NCBI GenBank assembly: GCA_022824945.1
Contig: JAJDYX010000050.1
Coordinates: 124,001 to 188,000 of the forward strand
Source of the DNA: Candidatus Latescibacterota bacterium
Lineage (GTDB): Bacteria; Latescibacterota; UBA2968
Direction: 5' to 3'
DNA length: 64,000 bases
This document shows positions 17,890 through 27,210 of the stretch, in pieces. Each line of letters opens with the position of its first letter. Position 1 is the stretch's first letter. Below the pieces are notes generated by a model. It did not search any database, was not told the DNA's origin, and saw only the letters and a list, made by a program, of their open reading frames with translations. The translations under genes were made by a program, and so were the position numbers.

Positions 17890-20862
17890 TCACCACCGGA
17901 TGGACACGGACGTCAGGAGCCCGGTGGCCTGGCGTTCCCGTCGGGCCGTCGAGGCTTTCCCTTCCAGGAAGAGCTCAGGCTGGTTCAAACCCAATAGGTT
18001 CGCCGCGCTACTCGTGACCTCTAACTCGATCTCGTTCGGCCCCGGCAGCACGAGATCCGTGATGTCGAACGTGTAGGGGCGCCAGAGGCGCGGTGCGAGA
18101 CGATGCCCGTTGACAATCAGTGCCGCCACTGCGGCGACCTCCTCTGCATGAGCCCAGACGCGGCCCCCCAGTGGCGGCAACTCGCATCGCCAGCGGTACC
18201 GGGCCGTGCCTGTGTAGTTTGGAAAGCCCGCCTCAGCCCATGACCCGGGGCCGAGACGCCCTCGTGTCTTGACCAGGCACCCGTCGTCCACGCAGAAATC
18301 GCCGCGGATCGCTGTGAGTGGCGGCGTGTGAGGTCCATCCCATCCGGGTGTGCGGCTCCGGAACGTGACCACATTCTCGCCCGGCACGACCAGAGCACGG
18401 ATGTCTGCCCGCAGGTTGCGCCAATCCCAGATCCGCGCCCGCTCGAAGCCGGTGAGCGGACGTTCGTTGAGCTCGAGATGAAACGCTTCGGTCAGATCCT
18501 CGGTCACGATCTCGACCGGCTCCGCACCTTCCTCGGTTCGGAAGGTCCACTTGAGCTCATACTCGTCGCCGGGCTGAACCGCACATGTGGCGGGGAAGTG
18601 CAGTCCGTCAAGGTACTGCCACTCCTCGGCGTCGGATGTCCGGACCTGCCAGGCGGCGGCCAGTAAATTCGCCTCGAGGAGTGAGAACTCGGCCTCGCCC
18701 AACACCAGTTCCTGCGTCCAGTTCTGCTCCGGTCCCCGGCTGGCGCAGAACTGCCCGTCGGTCCGGGCTGCAATAAGCGTCTGGAACGGAGCCAGGTCAA
18801 CGTTCGCGTCGATACTCCCGGCGTCCCCTGTTTCGGGATCGAGGACTGTGTTGACGTCAGCAGGCAAGGGCACGGATACGCGCTCCGGTCCCTGGTTGTA
18901 GAGGAACAGCAGCGGCTCGCCGTCGAACACCCGCCGACTTGCCCGCACGGAGGACGGCATCTCGAGCAGGGCCCGGAATTCGCGTGGAATGACGGCATTG
19001 AGGGCATTCCTCAGCGGGTCCCGGGCGTCGGGTAGCAGGTCGTTGCTCACGATCCAGGTCACGCGATCCCGGCCGCAGAGATGTGTGCCCGTCCCCTCCT
19101 GGCGTGCGGCGGCCGCTTCACGCCCCTCGTTGTCCGGCAGCGCCGAGAGATGATCGGTCACTCGTTTGAGGAGCGCGGGATCGCCTTCCGCCCAGCCGGG
19201 CACGCTGTTGACGAAGACCGTGCGTCCCCCGGCTTCCAGGAAACCTGCCAGTTTCTCTGCGATCTTCCGAGTCAGGCACGTGACGTTTGGCAAGATCAGC
19301 AGTTCATACTCAGCCTCGGCGGTCAGAACGGTCCCACGGTCCACGTTCGCAGAAGCCAGGACGTCCTCGAAGAGGTAGTCGTATTCGACCCCGAGTTCCA
19401 GGAGCAGGTTTGTCACAGCAAGGAAGGCTTGCTGCATCGCCTCGAAGGCGGGCGGTCCCGGGACTCCCCGGGCGAGGTCTTCCGCACTACCTGCCCACTC
19501 ACAGAACGCTGTGGTGATCGGGTGCAGTACGGCGACCTTCCCGGTGGACCGTGACAGAGCCAGCGTTTGGCAGATACGCGCGACATAGTCGCCGAACGTC
19601 CGATAGAACGGCCAGAACGGATTCTGGTGGCCGTGTGAGGGTGGATACCCGCCCGGCAGCACCTTGCGCATGCCGGCGATTGAGTAGTAGGCGCCCATGT
19701 ACTGCAGGAGGTTGACACCGCCCAGGGCGAGCTTGTCGAAGATGATCTTCATCTGCTCGGGCGTGAGTTCCCAGCCGCTGCCCGTGTAGGTTTCGCAGAG
19801 CAGTCGGTCGCGTCCGAGCTGGCGGATGGCGGACCCCCCGCTCTTAGCGGCGACCATGAAGTGGTCGGCCTCGTGGTTCAGTCGAGGGAAGATGGCGTCG
19901 ATCCCGGGGATGTCGAGCCAGCGTAGGCACCGGTAGAAATCTCCGAAGAAGAGAATGTTGTGGCGGAAAAGCTCCTCCCCCGAAAGGTGTCCCGTGAGCG
20001 TTAGCCCATGCTCTCGGCACCACTCCGCGCACTGTCGGTAGTAGGCGCTCTCCAGGCGGCCGGTCAGGTAGTGCCAGTAGTCGCACCTGATTCTCCGGTA
20101 ATCTCCCACGTTCGCCAGCAAGCTCGGGAGGTGCGCCGCGACGTCATAGCCATGGCGCTCAAGAAACGTTTCGCGCATGCCATGAGTCCAGGGGAGAGGG
20201 CGCTCGGACTCGCCGTAGAAGCCAGCCAGGCAGTACGACACCTCATCCGTAAAGAGGCCGGCAATCGTCTTGCCCAGCTCTCCGGGGAAACGGCTACGGT
20301 AGGCTTCATGAGTGAGCTCGATGAATGCCCGTACCGTCTCCGGGTCGGAAACATCGCCGTAGCCCTCTTGCCCCCAGCAGAAGGGCGACCACTGTGCAAA
20401 AGGGCACACCCCATTCTGTGGCGTCTCGTGGAAGACGGTCGCTTTGCCCGATTCGTCCACGCATTGCCATGCAGCGTGATCGTCCTGGGGTCCATGCTCC
20501 GATGCCTGATCGTCGCTCGTCACCACGAGCATGCGACGATCAGGGTTGTCGCGGATCAGGTACCCGCCTGCGGCGCCGCTGGGCCAGTTGTATTCGTCAT
20601 AGATCCAGAAGCGCATGCCGTGCTTCCTGGCCTCATCGACAGCCCAGCCGATGGCCTCGAACATTTCCTCGGACAGGTAATCGACCGGGAAACCGTACAT
20701 GGGGTGGATGTAGAAATCGAGGATGCCTGCGTCCCTGAAGTCCCGTACCTGTCGGCGCACCTCGTCTTCCTCAAGCGGGGCGTTCCAGAACCACATGATG
20801 TGCGGACGGTAGTCGTCCCCAGGTGTGGCGAACTGCTCGATGAAGTCGTTGCTCAGGGGCAT
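17890..20862 (-). CDS. GH106-like glycoside hydrolase (putative alpha-L-rhamnosidase type)
   Basis: 990 residues, no signal peptide. The N-terminal 130 residues resemble the GH106 catalytic barrel: RPHIMWFWNAPLEEDEVRRQ, then DAGILDFYIHPM, then a segment with ARKHGMRFWIYDEYNWPSGAAGG near residues 88-110. The middle is barrel-like and the last 350 residues look like beta-sandwich sugar-binding modules. A GAGGTG site precedes the ATG. It starts 10 bases after the stop of the third ceramidase-like gene, so the two are cotranscribed. The lack of a signal peptide implies cytoplasmic action on imported glycosides. I assign GH106 by its motifs; the bond cleaved is not certain. Confidence 0.7.
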   Translation of the reverse strand: MPLSNDFIEQFATPGDDYRPHIMWFWNAPLEEDEVRRQVRDFRDAGILDFYIHPMYGFPVDYLSEEMFEAIGWAVDEARKHGMRFWIYDEYNWPSGAAGGYLIRDNPDRRMLVVTSDDQASEHGPQDDHAAWQCVDESGKATVFHETPQNGVCPFAQWSPFCWGQEGYGDVSDPETVRAFIELTHEAYRSRFPGELGKTIAGLFTDEVSYCLAGFYGESERPLPWTHGMRETFLERHGYDVAAHLPSLLANVGDYRRIRCDYWHYLTGRLESAYYRQCAEWCREHGLTLTGHLSGEELFRHNILFFGDFYRCLRWLDIPGIDAIFPRLNHEADHFMVAAKSGGSAIRQLGRDRLLCETYTGSGWELTPEQMKIIFDKLALGGVNLLQYMGAYYSIAGMRKVLPGGYPPSHGHQNPFWPFYRTFGDYVARICQTLALSRSTGKVAVLHPITTAFCEWAGSAEDLARGVPGPPAFEAMQQAFLAVTNLLLELGVEYDYLFEDVLASANVDRGTVLTAEAEYELLILPNVTCLTRKIAEKLAGFLEAGGRTVFVNSVPGWAEGDPALLKRVTDHLSALPDNEGREAAAARQEGTGTHLCGRDRVTWIVSNDLLPDARDPLRNALNAVIPREFRALLEMPSSVRASRRVFDGEPLLFLYNQGPERVSVPLPADVNTVLDPETGDAGSIDANVDLAPFQTLIAARTDGQFCASRGPEQNWTQELVLGEAEFSLLEANLLAAAWQVRTSDAEEWQYLDGLHFPATCAVQPGDEYELKWTFRTEEGAEPVEIVTEDLTEAFHLELNERPLTGFERARIWDWRNLRADIRALVVPGENVVTFRSRTPGWDGPHTPPLTAIRGDFCVDDGCLVKTRGRLGPGSWAEAGFPNYTGTARYRWRCELPPLGGRVWAHAEEVAAVAALIVNGHRLAPRLWRPYTFDITDLVLPGPNEIELEVTSSAANLLGLNQPELFLEGKASTARRERQATGLLTSVSIRW

Positions 20863-20872
20863 CTATCACCTC

Positions 20873-22270
20873 TCAGTCATTTTCGAATAATTCCGTCAGT
20901 ATTGCCAACGTCGCTTCGACGATGCGCTCCAACGAGTCCGGCGCAAACTTGGCCCAGTAGGTGCAGTGGGCGTTGGTTTCGTGCCCTGGTCTTGCGCAGG
21001 CGTCGCGCGTGGGGAGGTAGCCGATGTATTGCGTGGACATGTGAGCGATGAAGGTGAGCTTCGCAGGTGATCTGGTCTTAATCTCCAATTGACCTTCCAC
21101 GAACGGCTCGCCGGGCAGAGAAATGATAGCCATGTCGCCGATGCGGAAGACCTGGATTTCATACATGAATTGCGGCTCGCGATTGCGGCAAAGCTCGATG
21201 CTTTTCGTCGATGCGGCATGAAACCATGTGGGATCTACTTCGCCGTTGTCTTGTAGTTTCAGCGTTGGGTGTTCGGCCAGAATGCGGTTGACCTGGTCTT
21301 GTCGGTCGTTGGGAACATCGCGATACGCCAGAGGGATTTTTTTGAAACGCCAATCGATCGAATCAACGTCTGCAAAGCTCAGCGATTTGATGACGGCCTG
21401 TGTGGTGTCCGCCAATTCATTTCCCATGCGCACGTGGTCGGGCGTGAAGTTGGGTGTAAAGGCAGGCCATGGATTGACGTTGCCACAACATCCGTTGATG
21501 ACCAGGGGCGAGCACGTCAGACTGTATAGGTCTTTGACTTTTGCGCTCCACGCGCCGGGCCAGTCGGCGCAGACGGTATTTTTTTCCCGAGCAAACACGT
21601 TGACCGGATGACAGGTAAAGTGCAGCAGCATCGCGGCCATGTCACCCGCGGCCGATTGCGCGCACCACACACCCACCTGTGGGTCGGCAGGGCCTTCCAT
21701 GTAAATGATGTCCGTCGGCCCCAGGGGTTTGGCGTCGCTGGTGAAGGGCCACGGCATGCCGATATTGCCGCCGCGCATCACGCCACGCCGATTAAAGGCC
21801 AGGTCGTCGCGAACGGCATGCCCCATGGCGACCTGCACTGGCGTTAACGCATTGTTCGCTTCCTGGATCGCGCGGGTCGCGCTGGCGACGGCCTGCTTCG
21901 TATAAGCGGCTTCACTACCGGTGATGTGCTCCTGATCAGTTTTCAGGTCAAGCGGGAAATCCGGGTCGAGCATGAAGGCGCCACAACTCGGCGCCGAGTG
22001 ATTTTGCAACGAATGCACCATCACGGCGTGGGGTTCAAAGCCCAGCGCGACAGCGCTTTCTCGAATGGCCCGGGTGTAGGGCAAAGTAACCGCCAACGTG
22101 TCTAACGTGATGATACATAACTTCGCGTCTTTGGCCTGGACGACCATCGCTTTGGCGTAAAGTGGATCGAGGATTTTTTGAGCAGGGCGGTGTTCTCCCA
22201 TGCCGCTTCCGGCCAGGTGCGTGCCCAAAGGCGGTGTGATGTCGATGGCGGCTTGGCCTATTTGAAGCAT
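20873..22270 (-). CDS. Neutral/alkaline ceramidase-like protein (copy 3)
   Basis: 465 residues from the ATG at 22270 (AGGA nine bases upstream). The frame is open back to 22477, but the extra residues are hydrophobic noise with no family match, and MLQIGQAAIDITPPLGTHLAG is a standard N terminus. Other family features: LQNHSAPSCGAF near residue 90, LHFTCHPVNVFA near 220, VINGCCGNVNPWPAF near 255. It is the first gene of the long minus-strand run and a close paralogue of copy 2. Likely a metal-dependent amidase; no secretion signal, true substrate unknown. Confidence 0.82.
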   Translation of the reverse strand: MLQIGQAAIDITPPLGTHLAGSGMGEHRPAQKILDPLYAKAMVVQAKDAKLCIITLDTLAVTLPYTRAIRESAVALGFEPHAVMVHSLQNHSAPSCGAFMLDPDFPLDLKTDQEHITGSEAAYTKQAVASATRAIQEANNALTPVQVAMGHAVRDDLAFNRRGVMRGGNIGMPWPFTSDAKPLGPTDIIYMEGPADPQVGVWCAQSAAGDMAAMLLHFTCHPVNVFAREKNTVCADWPGAWSAKVKDLYSLTCSPLVINGCCGNVNPWPAFTPNFTPDHVRMGNELADTTQAVIKSLSFADVDSIDWRFKKIPLAYRDVPNDRQDQVNRILAEHPTLKLQDNGEVDPTWFHAASTKSIELCRNREPQFMYEIQVFRIGDMAIISLPGEPFVEGQLEIKTRSPAKLTFIAHMSTQYIGYLPTRDACARPGHETNAHCTYWAKFAPDSLERIVEATLAILTELFEND

Positions 22271-22485
22271 AGCACAATATCCTTGAGATGACCGAGTTTT
22301 TGGCTGAATCAATTCAACATACTCTTTATTTATAATGAGCGATACTGAAATCGAACTGGGTAAGGCAAGCGTTATTTGAATTATAACTTGCACCATCACC
22401 CCATTGGGGATAAATTGCGGACGAAGGTCGTTTAACCTATTCCACATCGTCATAGGAATAAAAGTCAAGATCACCAATTATCTTT
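22271..22485. other. Divergent intergenic region
   Basis: This 215-base gap separates the minus-strand ceramidase-like gene from the plus-strand EamA gene and should carry both promoters. It is visibly more AT-rich than its flanks. A TATAAT is present at 22331-22336 on the plus strand, but no well-spaced -35 box accompanies it. I see no clear operator palindrome. Confidence 0.4.
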
Positions 22486-23322
22486 ATGCACTGGCTCTTT
22501 TTTTCTATTATTCTCGACTTCGGTTTTGTTCAGCTTTTCAAGCTCGGACAAAGACGCGGCTGTTACGCGCCAGTGGTTGTTTCTGTAAACTACCTCGTCC
22601 TATCTCTCGCAATTGCCATTTATCTTTTGGTTACCGATGCGTGGACATTTCCCACACTTGCCCTTTACACGGGGTTGGGAACGGGTACGGTTTTTATCAG
22701 TTCCATGTTGCTGATGAATCACGCGCTTACGCTCGCGCCCATTGGTTCTGTGGTGACGGCTTTCCGAATGTCCATTGTCGTGCCTATTGTGATGGGCATT
22801 TACCTCTGGGGCGAATCCATGGCCCCAACGCAGTTTGTGGGGTTGCTTCTCGCGCTCAGTGCTCTGGCACTTATGACTTCTCATCCGGGCAGAACCGCGC
22901 AGATCAAAGGAATAAAAGCATTTGGTTTGCTTATCTCGGTCTGTCTCTGCCAGGGCATAAGCCATACGTGTTTGCGGTCTGTTCACTACAATGGTCTCGA
23001 TCCTGTCTATCTGCACATCTTGACGTTCATCGGAGCAACTGCTGGACTGATGGGTAGTGTTGTCATTGCTTTCAAAAAACACCGACCACAACGACCTGAG
23101 GTCAAACTCGGCATTTTTATTGGTCTTTACAATGTTCTGGCGCTTTGTGTCATTATGACCGCATTAAGCAAGTTGCCAGGCACGCTTTTTTTTCCGACAT
23201 TGGGATGTAGTGTTGTTGTGCTGGATAATCTCTTTGCCCATTTCTACTGGAAAGAACGGCTCGCCCGACCCGCTATTGCCGGTGTGGGGATCGCTGTTCT
23301 CGCCGTTCTTCTGGTTTTGTGA
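22486..23322 (+). CDS. EamA-like (DMT superfamily) transporter
   Basis: 278 residues, strongly hydrophobic, with about nine or ten predicted membrane helices arranged as two halves, as in the EamA drug/metabolite transporter family. The segment RMSIVVPIVMGIYLWGESM near residue 93 and FYWKERLARPAIAGVG near the C terminus match the conserved end of each EamA repeat (xxGExxxxxxxxGxxLI). No good ribosome site precedes the ATG at 22486. It is the first gene of a plus-strand run and may export or import the small organic compound handled by the downstream sulfatase and amidohydrolases. Substrate unknown. Confidence 0.8.
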   Translation: MHWLFFSIILDFGFVQLFKLGQRRGCYAPVVVSVNYLVLSLAIAIYLLVTDAWTFPTLALYTGLGTGTVFISSMLLMNHALTLAPIGSVVTAFRMSIVVPIVMGIYLWGESMAPTQFVGLLLALSALALMTSHPGRTAQIKGIKAFGLLISVCLCQGISHTCLRSVHYNGLDPVYLHILTFIGATAGLMGSVVIAFKKHRPQRPEVKLGIFIGLYNVLALCVIMTALSKLPGTLFFPTLGCSVVVLDNLFAHFYWKERLARPAIAGVGIAVLAVLLVL

Positions 23323-23334
23323 AAGGAATTCTCC

Positions 23335-24672
23335 ATGAGCCGACCAAATATTGTTTTTGTATTCGCCGATGACTGGGGCTGGGGCGATTTGAGTTGTTAT
23401 GGACATCCTCATGCCAGGACGCCAAATCTGGACCGCCTCGCCGCACAGGGGACCCTTTTTTCTCAGTTCTACGTTTGCTCTGGGGTTTGCTCCCCAAGCC
23501 GCGCCGCTGTTATGACCGGGCGTTTTCCGGCACACTGGGGCATACACGGGCATTTTGCACAGCACGGGCAAAACGCGGCACGGGGTATGCCCAATTTCCT
23601 CGATCCCGATGCGGTTACAGTTACTGGTCTGTTGCAACAAAGTGGGTACGCCGTGGGGCACTTTGGCAAGTGGCATCTCGGTAGTGGCGCGGGCGCGCCC
23701 GCGCCTTATGATTACGGTATTGACGAGAGTAAAATCAATGTGGGGAATGGCCCGTTGCTCAGTTTTACCGATTTGCAGACTGGCGAGGGTCGCAGCCGTT
23801 CTACGGAGGTGATTATTGATGAAACCATTGGTTTTATTGAGCGCAATAAAGACGAGCCTTTTTTTGTTCAGGCATGGCTCAACGATACCCACGCGATTCT
23901 CGATCCGACTGAAGAACAGATGGAGCCTTACAAGCAATTCACGGCGAATGGCCTGGAAGACAAACACAAGGGCGCGTTGCGGATTTATTATTCGGTTGTC
24001 ACAAATGCAGACCGCCATATTGGCCGGCTGATGGATAAACTCGACGAATTGAATTTGAGCGATAATACCATTGTCATTTTTTCTGCGGACAATGGTCCCG
24101 AAGATATCCATATTCGCAATGCCACGCACAGCGGCGTCGGTTCTTCCGGTCCTTTTCGCGGTCGCAAACGCAGTCTCTATGAAGGCGGTGTGCGTACGCC
24201 TTTTATTATTCGCTGGCCCAATGGCGTTTCTGCCGGGCGGATTGATAATGATACGCCGCTTTGTGCGGTTGATCTCCTACCTACTTTTTGCAATCTGGCG
24301 GGTATTGATATCGATGGGCTGGTGCTCAATGGGGAGGATATGACCGATGCGTTGCGCGGTCGCAGTATTATAAGAAAAAAACCGCTTATGTGGGAATGGC
24401 GGTTCAATATTGCCGGGCACTGTTTGCACAAAAGTCCCATGCTTTCCATTCGCGAAGGCGATTGGAAATTGCTTTTGAATCCCGACCGCAGCCGCGTCGA
24501 GCTTTTCAATATTCCACGAGATCCGATGGAACTCAATAATCGCGCTGAATATATGCCAGAGCGCGTCGCGCAGATGGCTGGTCGGGTGCTCGCCTGGCAA
24601 GATACCCTGCCCGAAGGCCCGATTGATGCCAATGCGGGGTCCAATGCGTATCCCTGGCCCGGCACGTTTTAG
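23335..24672 (+). CDS. Sulfatase (arylsulfatase family, formylglycine type)
   Basis: 445 residues, family S1 sulfatase. The N-terminal metal-binding FVFADDWGWGDLSCYGHP and the activation motif CSPSR (cysteine 52, converted to formylglycine) are intact, followed by TGRFPAHWG, GHFGKWHLG near 115 and FSADNGPEDIH near 248, which supply the remaining metal and substrate ligands. No signal peptide is visible, unusual because most such sulfatases are periplasmic. The start has AAGGA and lies 12 bases after the EamA stop. It would remove sulfate esters from a sugar, aryl or sulfated lipid substrate; the adjacent genes do not settle which. Confidence 0.9.
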   Translation: MSRPNIVFVFADDWGWGDLSCYGHPHARTPNLDRLAAQGTLFSQFYVCSGVCSPSRAAVMTGRFPAHWGIHGHFAQHGQNAARGMPNFLDPDAVTVTGLLQQSGYAVGHFGKWHLGSGAGAPAPYDYGIDESKINVGNGPLLSFTDLQTGEGRSRSTEVIIDETIGFIERNKDEPFFVQAWLNDTHAILDPTEEQMEPYKQFTANGLEDKHKGALRIYYSVVTNADRHIGRLMDKLDELNLSDNTIVIFSADNGPEDIHIRNATHSGVGSSGPFRGRKRSLYEGGVRTPFIIRWPNGVSAGRIDNDTPLCAVDLLPTFCNLAGIDIDGLVLNGEDMTDALRGRSIIRKKPLMWEWRFNIAGHCLHKSPMLSIREGDWKLLLNPDRSRVELFNIPRDPMELNNRAEYMPERVAQMAGRVLAWQDTLPEGPIDANAGSNAYPWPGTF

Positions 24673-24675
24673 GTT

Positions 24676-25077
24676 ATGGATGCACGTAAAACTGTACACG
24701 TCTATTTTGACGCGCTTACTGCGGGAGACGCCCGGCGGTTGATCGGTCTTATGTCTCGTGCGCCTTATTATGTCAAAATAGGTACAGATGAAGACGAATA
24801 TATTGAGGGTAGTAAAAATATACCGGCGTACTATCGTCACCATGTGGATAGTACAGAGGATTTTACCATTACATGCGATTATCTCGATGTTCAAGAGCGC
24901 GAGGCAGTTGCATGGTTTTACACACGTCAGACCTGGAATCTCAAATGGCAGGGCCAGCGCGAACAATTGGCTATGCGCTTGACGGGTGTTCTCGAAAAAG
25001 AAGATGATCAGTGGAAATTTGTCCAGATCCACGCCTCACTCGGCGTACCTGAATCAGGAGATATGCACGATGGATGA
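24676..25077 (+). CDS. SnoaL/NTF2-like fold protein
   Basis: 133 residues with the layout of SnoaL/NTF2-like proteins: an N-terminal helix (VHVYFDALTAGDARRLIGLM), then YIEGSKNIPAYYRHHVD, then alternating beta-strands ending in DQWKFVQIHASLG. The family includes ketosteroid-isomerase-like enzymes and many proteins of unknown role. It begins three bases after the sulfatase stop and its end overlaps the start of the DegT gene by eight bases, so all three should be translated together. Specific function unknown. Confidence 0.7.
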   Translation: MDARKTVHVYFDALTAGDARRLIGLMSRAPYYVKIGTDEDEYIEGSKNIPAYYRHHVDSTEDFTITCDYLDVQEREAVAWFYTRQTWNLKWQGQREQLAMRLTGVLEKEDDQWKFVQIHASLGVPESGDMHDG

Positions 25078-26293
25078 ACTCGCCATTAACGGTGGCGCAA
25101 AGGCCAAAACCGTTCCGTACAATCAACCGAATAAGTACACGGATGAAGAACGCGAATTGCTGCTCGAGGTTCTCGATTCGGGTAAGCTCATGGGACCAGA
25201 CGGAAAAGTTGCGGATTTTGAAGATGAGGTATGCCGCGCATTCAATGTCAAACACGCGATTATGGTGACATCTGGCACGGTAGCACTGCAAACGGCTCTT
25301 GCCGCGCTGGGTGTATCTGAAGGCGATGAGATTATTACCACGCCTATGACGGATTTTGGCACGACTGCGGCTATACTCGCGCTGCACGCCATCCCAATTT
25401 TTTCCGATATCGATTTGTCAACCCGCTTGCTCGATCCGCAAAAGGTGCGCGAAAAAATTACGGATAAGACCAGAGTTATTATTACAGTCCACATGGCTGG
25501 TATGCCGTGTGAGATGGATGCGTTTCTGGATATCAGTGAGGAAACAGGGGTTAAAATCCTCGAGGATTGCGCGCAGGCACACGGCGCGACTTATCGCGGT
25601 CGCTTTGTCGGTGCGATTGGACACGCTGCGGGATTTTCCATGAATGAATCCAAGCAGATTTCCACTGGCGATGGTGGTTTTGTCACGACCAATGACGATG
25701 AGACCGCTGAAATCGCCCGTCTTTTCCGCGACAAAACCTATTTGCGGGGTCAGAAGCTCGAACGCGGTGTGCAGCCGATTCCCTTTTTTGGCACTAATTT
25801 GCGCCCAACCTGCTTGCAAGCCGCTGTCGCTATTGCCCAACTCCACAAGCTCGAACACCTCGTTGCCCGCCGCGATCAGATTGTTCGGCGATACTATGCC
25901 GAACTCGGGGATCTGCCATATCTCGATTTTCCGAAGATAGCTGATAATGCCTGTCCTTCCTGGTGGCCGCTTGCCATTCGCTATACGGGTAGCGCGCCAA
26001 CGCGAGATGAACTCGTCGATGTTTTTCGCGCCGAGGGCGTTTCCATCAATACGAGCATGTCCGCAGTGAAAAATATTCTCCGTACGGAAGTTATCCAGAA
26101 ACGCAAGTACTATCCTTTGACGGACGATATTCCGAGATTCTGGCAAAATACTGCGTACAATCCCGATGACTGCCCCAATGTCGATACCCTGCAAGCCACT
26201 TGCCTGCGCCTTCCCGTGAATGAACGCTATACCGACGAGGATATCGATCAAACGATAGCGGCGGTGAAAAAGGTTTGGGCGCACTATTTTTAG
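25070..26293 (+). CDS. DegT/DnrJ/EryC1 family aminotransferase
   Basis: 407 residues. PLP-dependent fold-type I enzyme of the sugar-aminotransferase family. Features: VTSGTVALQTALAALG near residue 67, EDCAQAHGA at 165-173, and the PLP lysine at residue 195 in NESKQISTGDGG. The family start MDELAINGGAKA is at 25070, with GGAG nine bases ahead, although the frame opens at 24986. It overlaps the SnoaL-like gene by eight bases. Members aminate keto-sugars or, in some lineages, act on inositol-type compounds; here the sulfatase and amidohydrolases nearby suggest catabolism rather than antibiotic or surface-sugar synthesis, but this is inference. Confidence 0.88.
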   Translation: MDELAINGGAKAKTVPYNQPNKYTDEERELLLEVLDSGKLMGPDGKVADFEDEVCRAFNVKHAIMVTSGTVALQTALAALGVSEGDEIITTPMTDFGTTAAILALHAIPIFSDIDLSTRLLDPQKVREKITDKTRVIITVHMAGMPCEMDAFLDISEETGVKILEDCAQAHGATYRGRFVGAIGHAAGFSMNESKQISTGDGGFVTTNDDETAEIARLFRDKTYLRGQKLERGVQPIPFFGTNLRPTCLQAAVAIAQLHKLEHLVARRDQIVRRYYAELGDLPYLDFPKIADNACPSWWPLAIRYTGSAPTRDELVDVFRAEGVSINTSMSAVKNILRTEVIQKRKYYPLTDDIPRFWQNTAYNPDDCPNVDTLQATCLRLPVNERYTDEDIDQTIAAVKKVWAHYF

Positions 26294-26385
26294 TGATATA
26301 GCGCGCGTTGTTTGTTGTCTTGACCTATCATCCGAAACGGAGTAAATTGCCTGTCACAAATTTACAACAACTGGTAAAGCTAACC

Positions 26386-27210
26386 ATGACCTTAGATATC
26401 GAATCCGGCATTCGCCGCCCCAAAATTGACATGCACTGCCATGTCTGGCTTATGGATGGGTGGGAGCAGTCGGCTGATCAACTGGTCGCTTCGGGCGACA
26501 TGCTCGGCATTACGGAATACTGGTGTTCTTCCGTTATCCAGCAGGGCATTCTGGCACCCTTTGAAGACGTGCCTCCTCATAATGATACTATTTTGAGGGC
26601 GATGGCACGCCATCCCAAACGCATTCGCGGCTGGTGTTTTGTCATTCCCGGTCACTTTCAAGACGCCATAGACGAAGCAGAGCGTTGTCTTGACGCGGGT
26701 ATGATTGGTATTAAGCTCTACAATCAGTACCGCATTGACGATCCGGTCTTACACCCCATTCTCGAACTGGCGAGCGAACGCCGCGTGCCCATTCTTCAGC
26801 ACGCCGGATACCCCGTTCCCGAACACCGCGCAAGCCAGCCGCTCATTTCACACGGTATTCATTTTAGCGAAGCCAGTAAAAAATACCCCGATGCGATTCT
26901 CATTCACGCCCATATCGGCGGCGGAGGGGACTGGGAACACACGGTGCGCGAAATGCGCCAGGCGTCGCCCAATGTTTATATCGATGTGTCGGGTAGCAAT
27001 CTGGATGATGGACAGGTCGAATACGCGGTTTCAGAACTCGGCGTCGAGCGCGTGCTTTTTGGCACCGATGGTACGATGGCTGGTTCGGTGGGCAAAGTTC
27101 TCGATGCAGATCTCACCGAAGATGAACGCGAACACATTTTTTGGACCAATGCCGAGCGCATTCTCGCGCAACAGGGGGCTACGCCTACAGAATTAAGAAT
27201 TGGGAATTAG
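26386..27210 (+). CDS. Amidohydrolase-2 family protein (copy A)
   Basis: 274 residues, metal-dependent TIM-barrel hydrolase/decarboxylase family (PF04909 type). The metal-binding pair lies in KIDMHCHVW at about residues 13-21, a further histidine in PILQHAGYPV near 145, LIHAHIGGGGDWE near 175 and the catalytic aspartate in VLFGTDGTMAG near 225. The start at 26386 is chosen because it gives the usual short lead-in. The last codons, including the stop, lie within a short repeat tract (27187-27226), so the C-terminal ELRIGN is repeat-derived. It is followed 52 bases later by a paralogue. Confidence 0.85.
   Translation: MTLDIESGIRRPKIDMHCHVWLMDGWEQSADQLVASGDMLGITEYWCSSVIQQGILAPFEDVPPHNDTILRAMARHPKRIRGWCFVIPGHFQDAIDEAERCLDAGMIGIKLYNQYRIDDPVLHPILELASERRVPILQHAGYPVPEHRASQPLISHGIHFSEASKKYPDAILIHAHIGGGGDWEHTVREMRQASPNVYIDVSGSNLDDGQVEYAVSELGVERVLFGTDGTMAGSVGKVLDADLTEDEREHIFWTNAERILAQQGATPTELRIGN

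Noticed and set aside
20008..21051. 347-codon plus-strand open frame
   Set aside because: It lies antisense to the GH106-like gene and crosses the gap into the ceramidase-like gene; GC-rich DNA leaves opposite frames open. The predicted residues show no family pattern.
22271..22477. Extended N terminus of the third ceramidase-like protein as a membrane anchor
   Set aside because: The extra residues are hydrophobic but lack family support, and the ATG at 22270 has a ribosome site and the standard start.
23164..24129. 321-codon minus-strand frame across the EamA and sulfatase genes
   Set aside because: It crosses two well-supported genes on the other strand and has no family features.
25418..26284. 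288-codon minus-strand frame inside the DegT gene
   Set aside because: Complete overlap with a gene whose PLP motif and start are clear.
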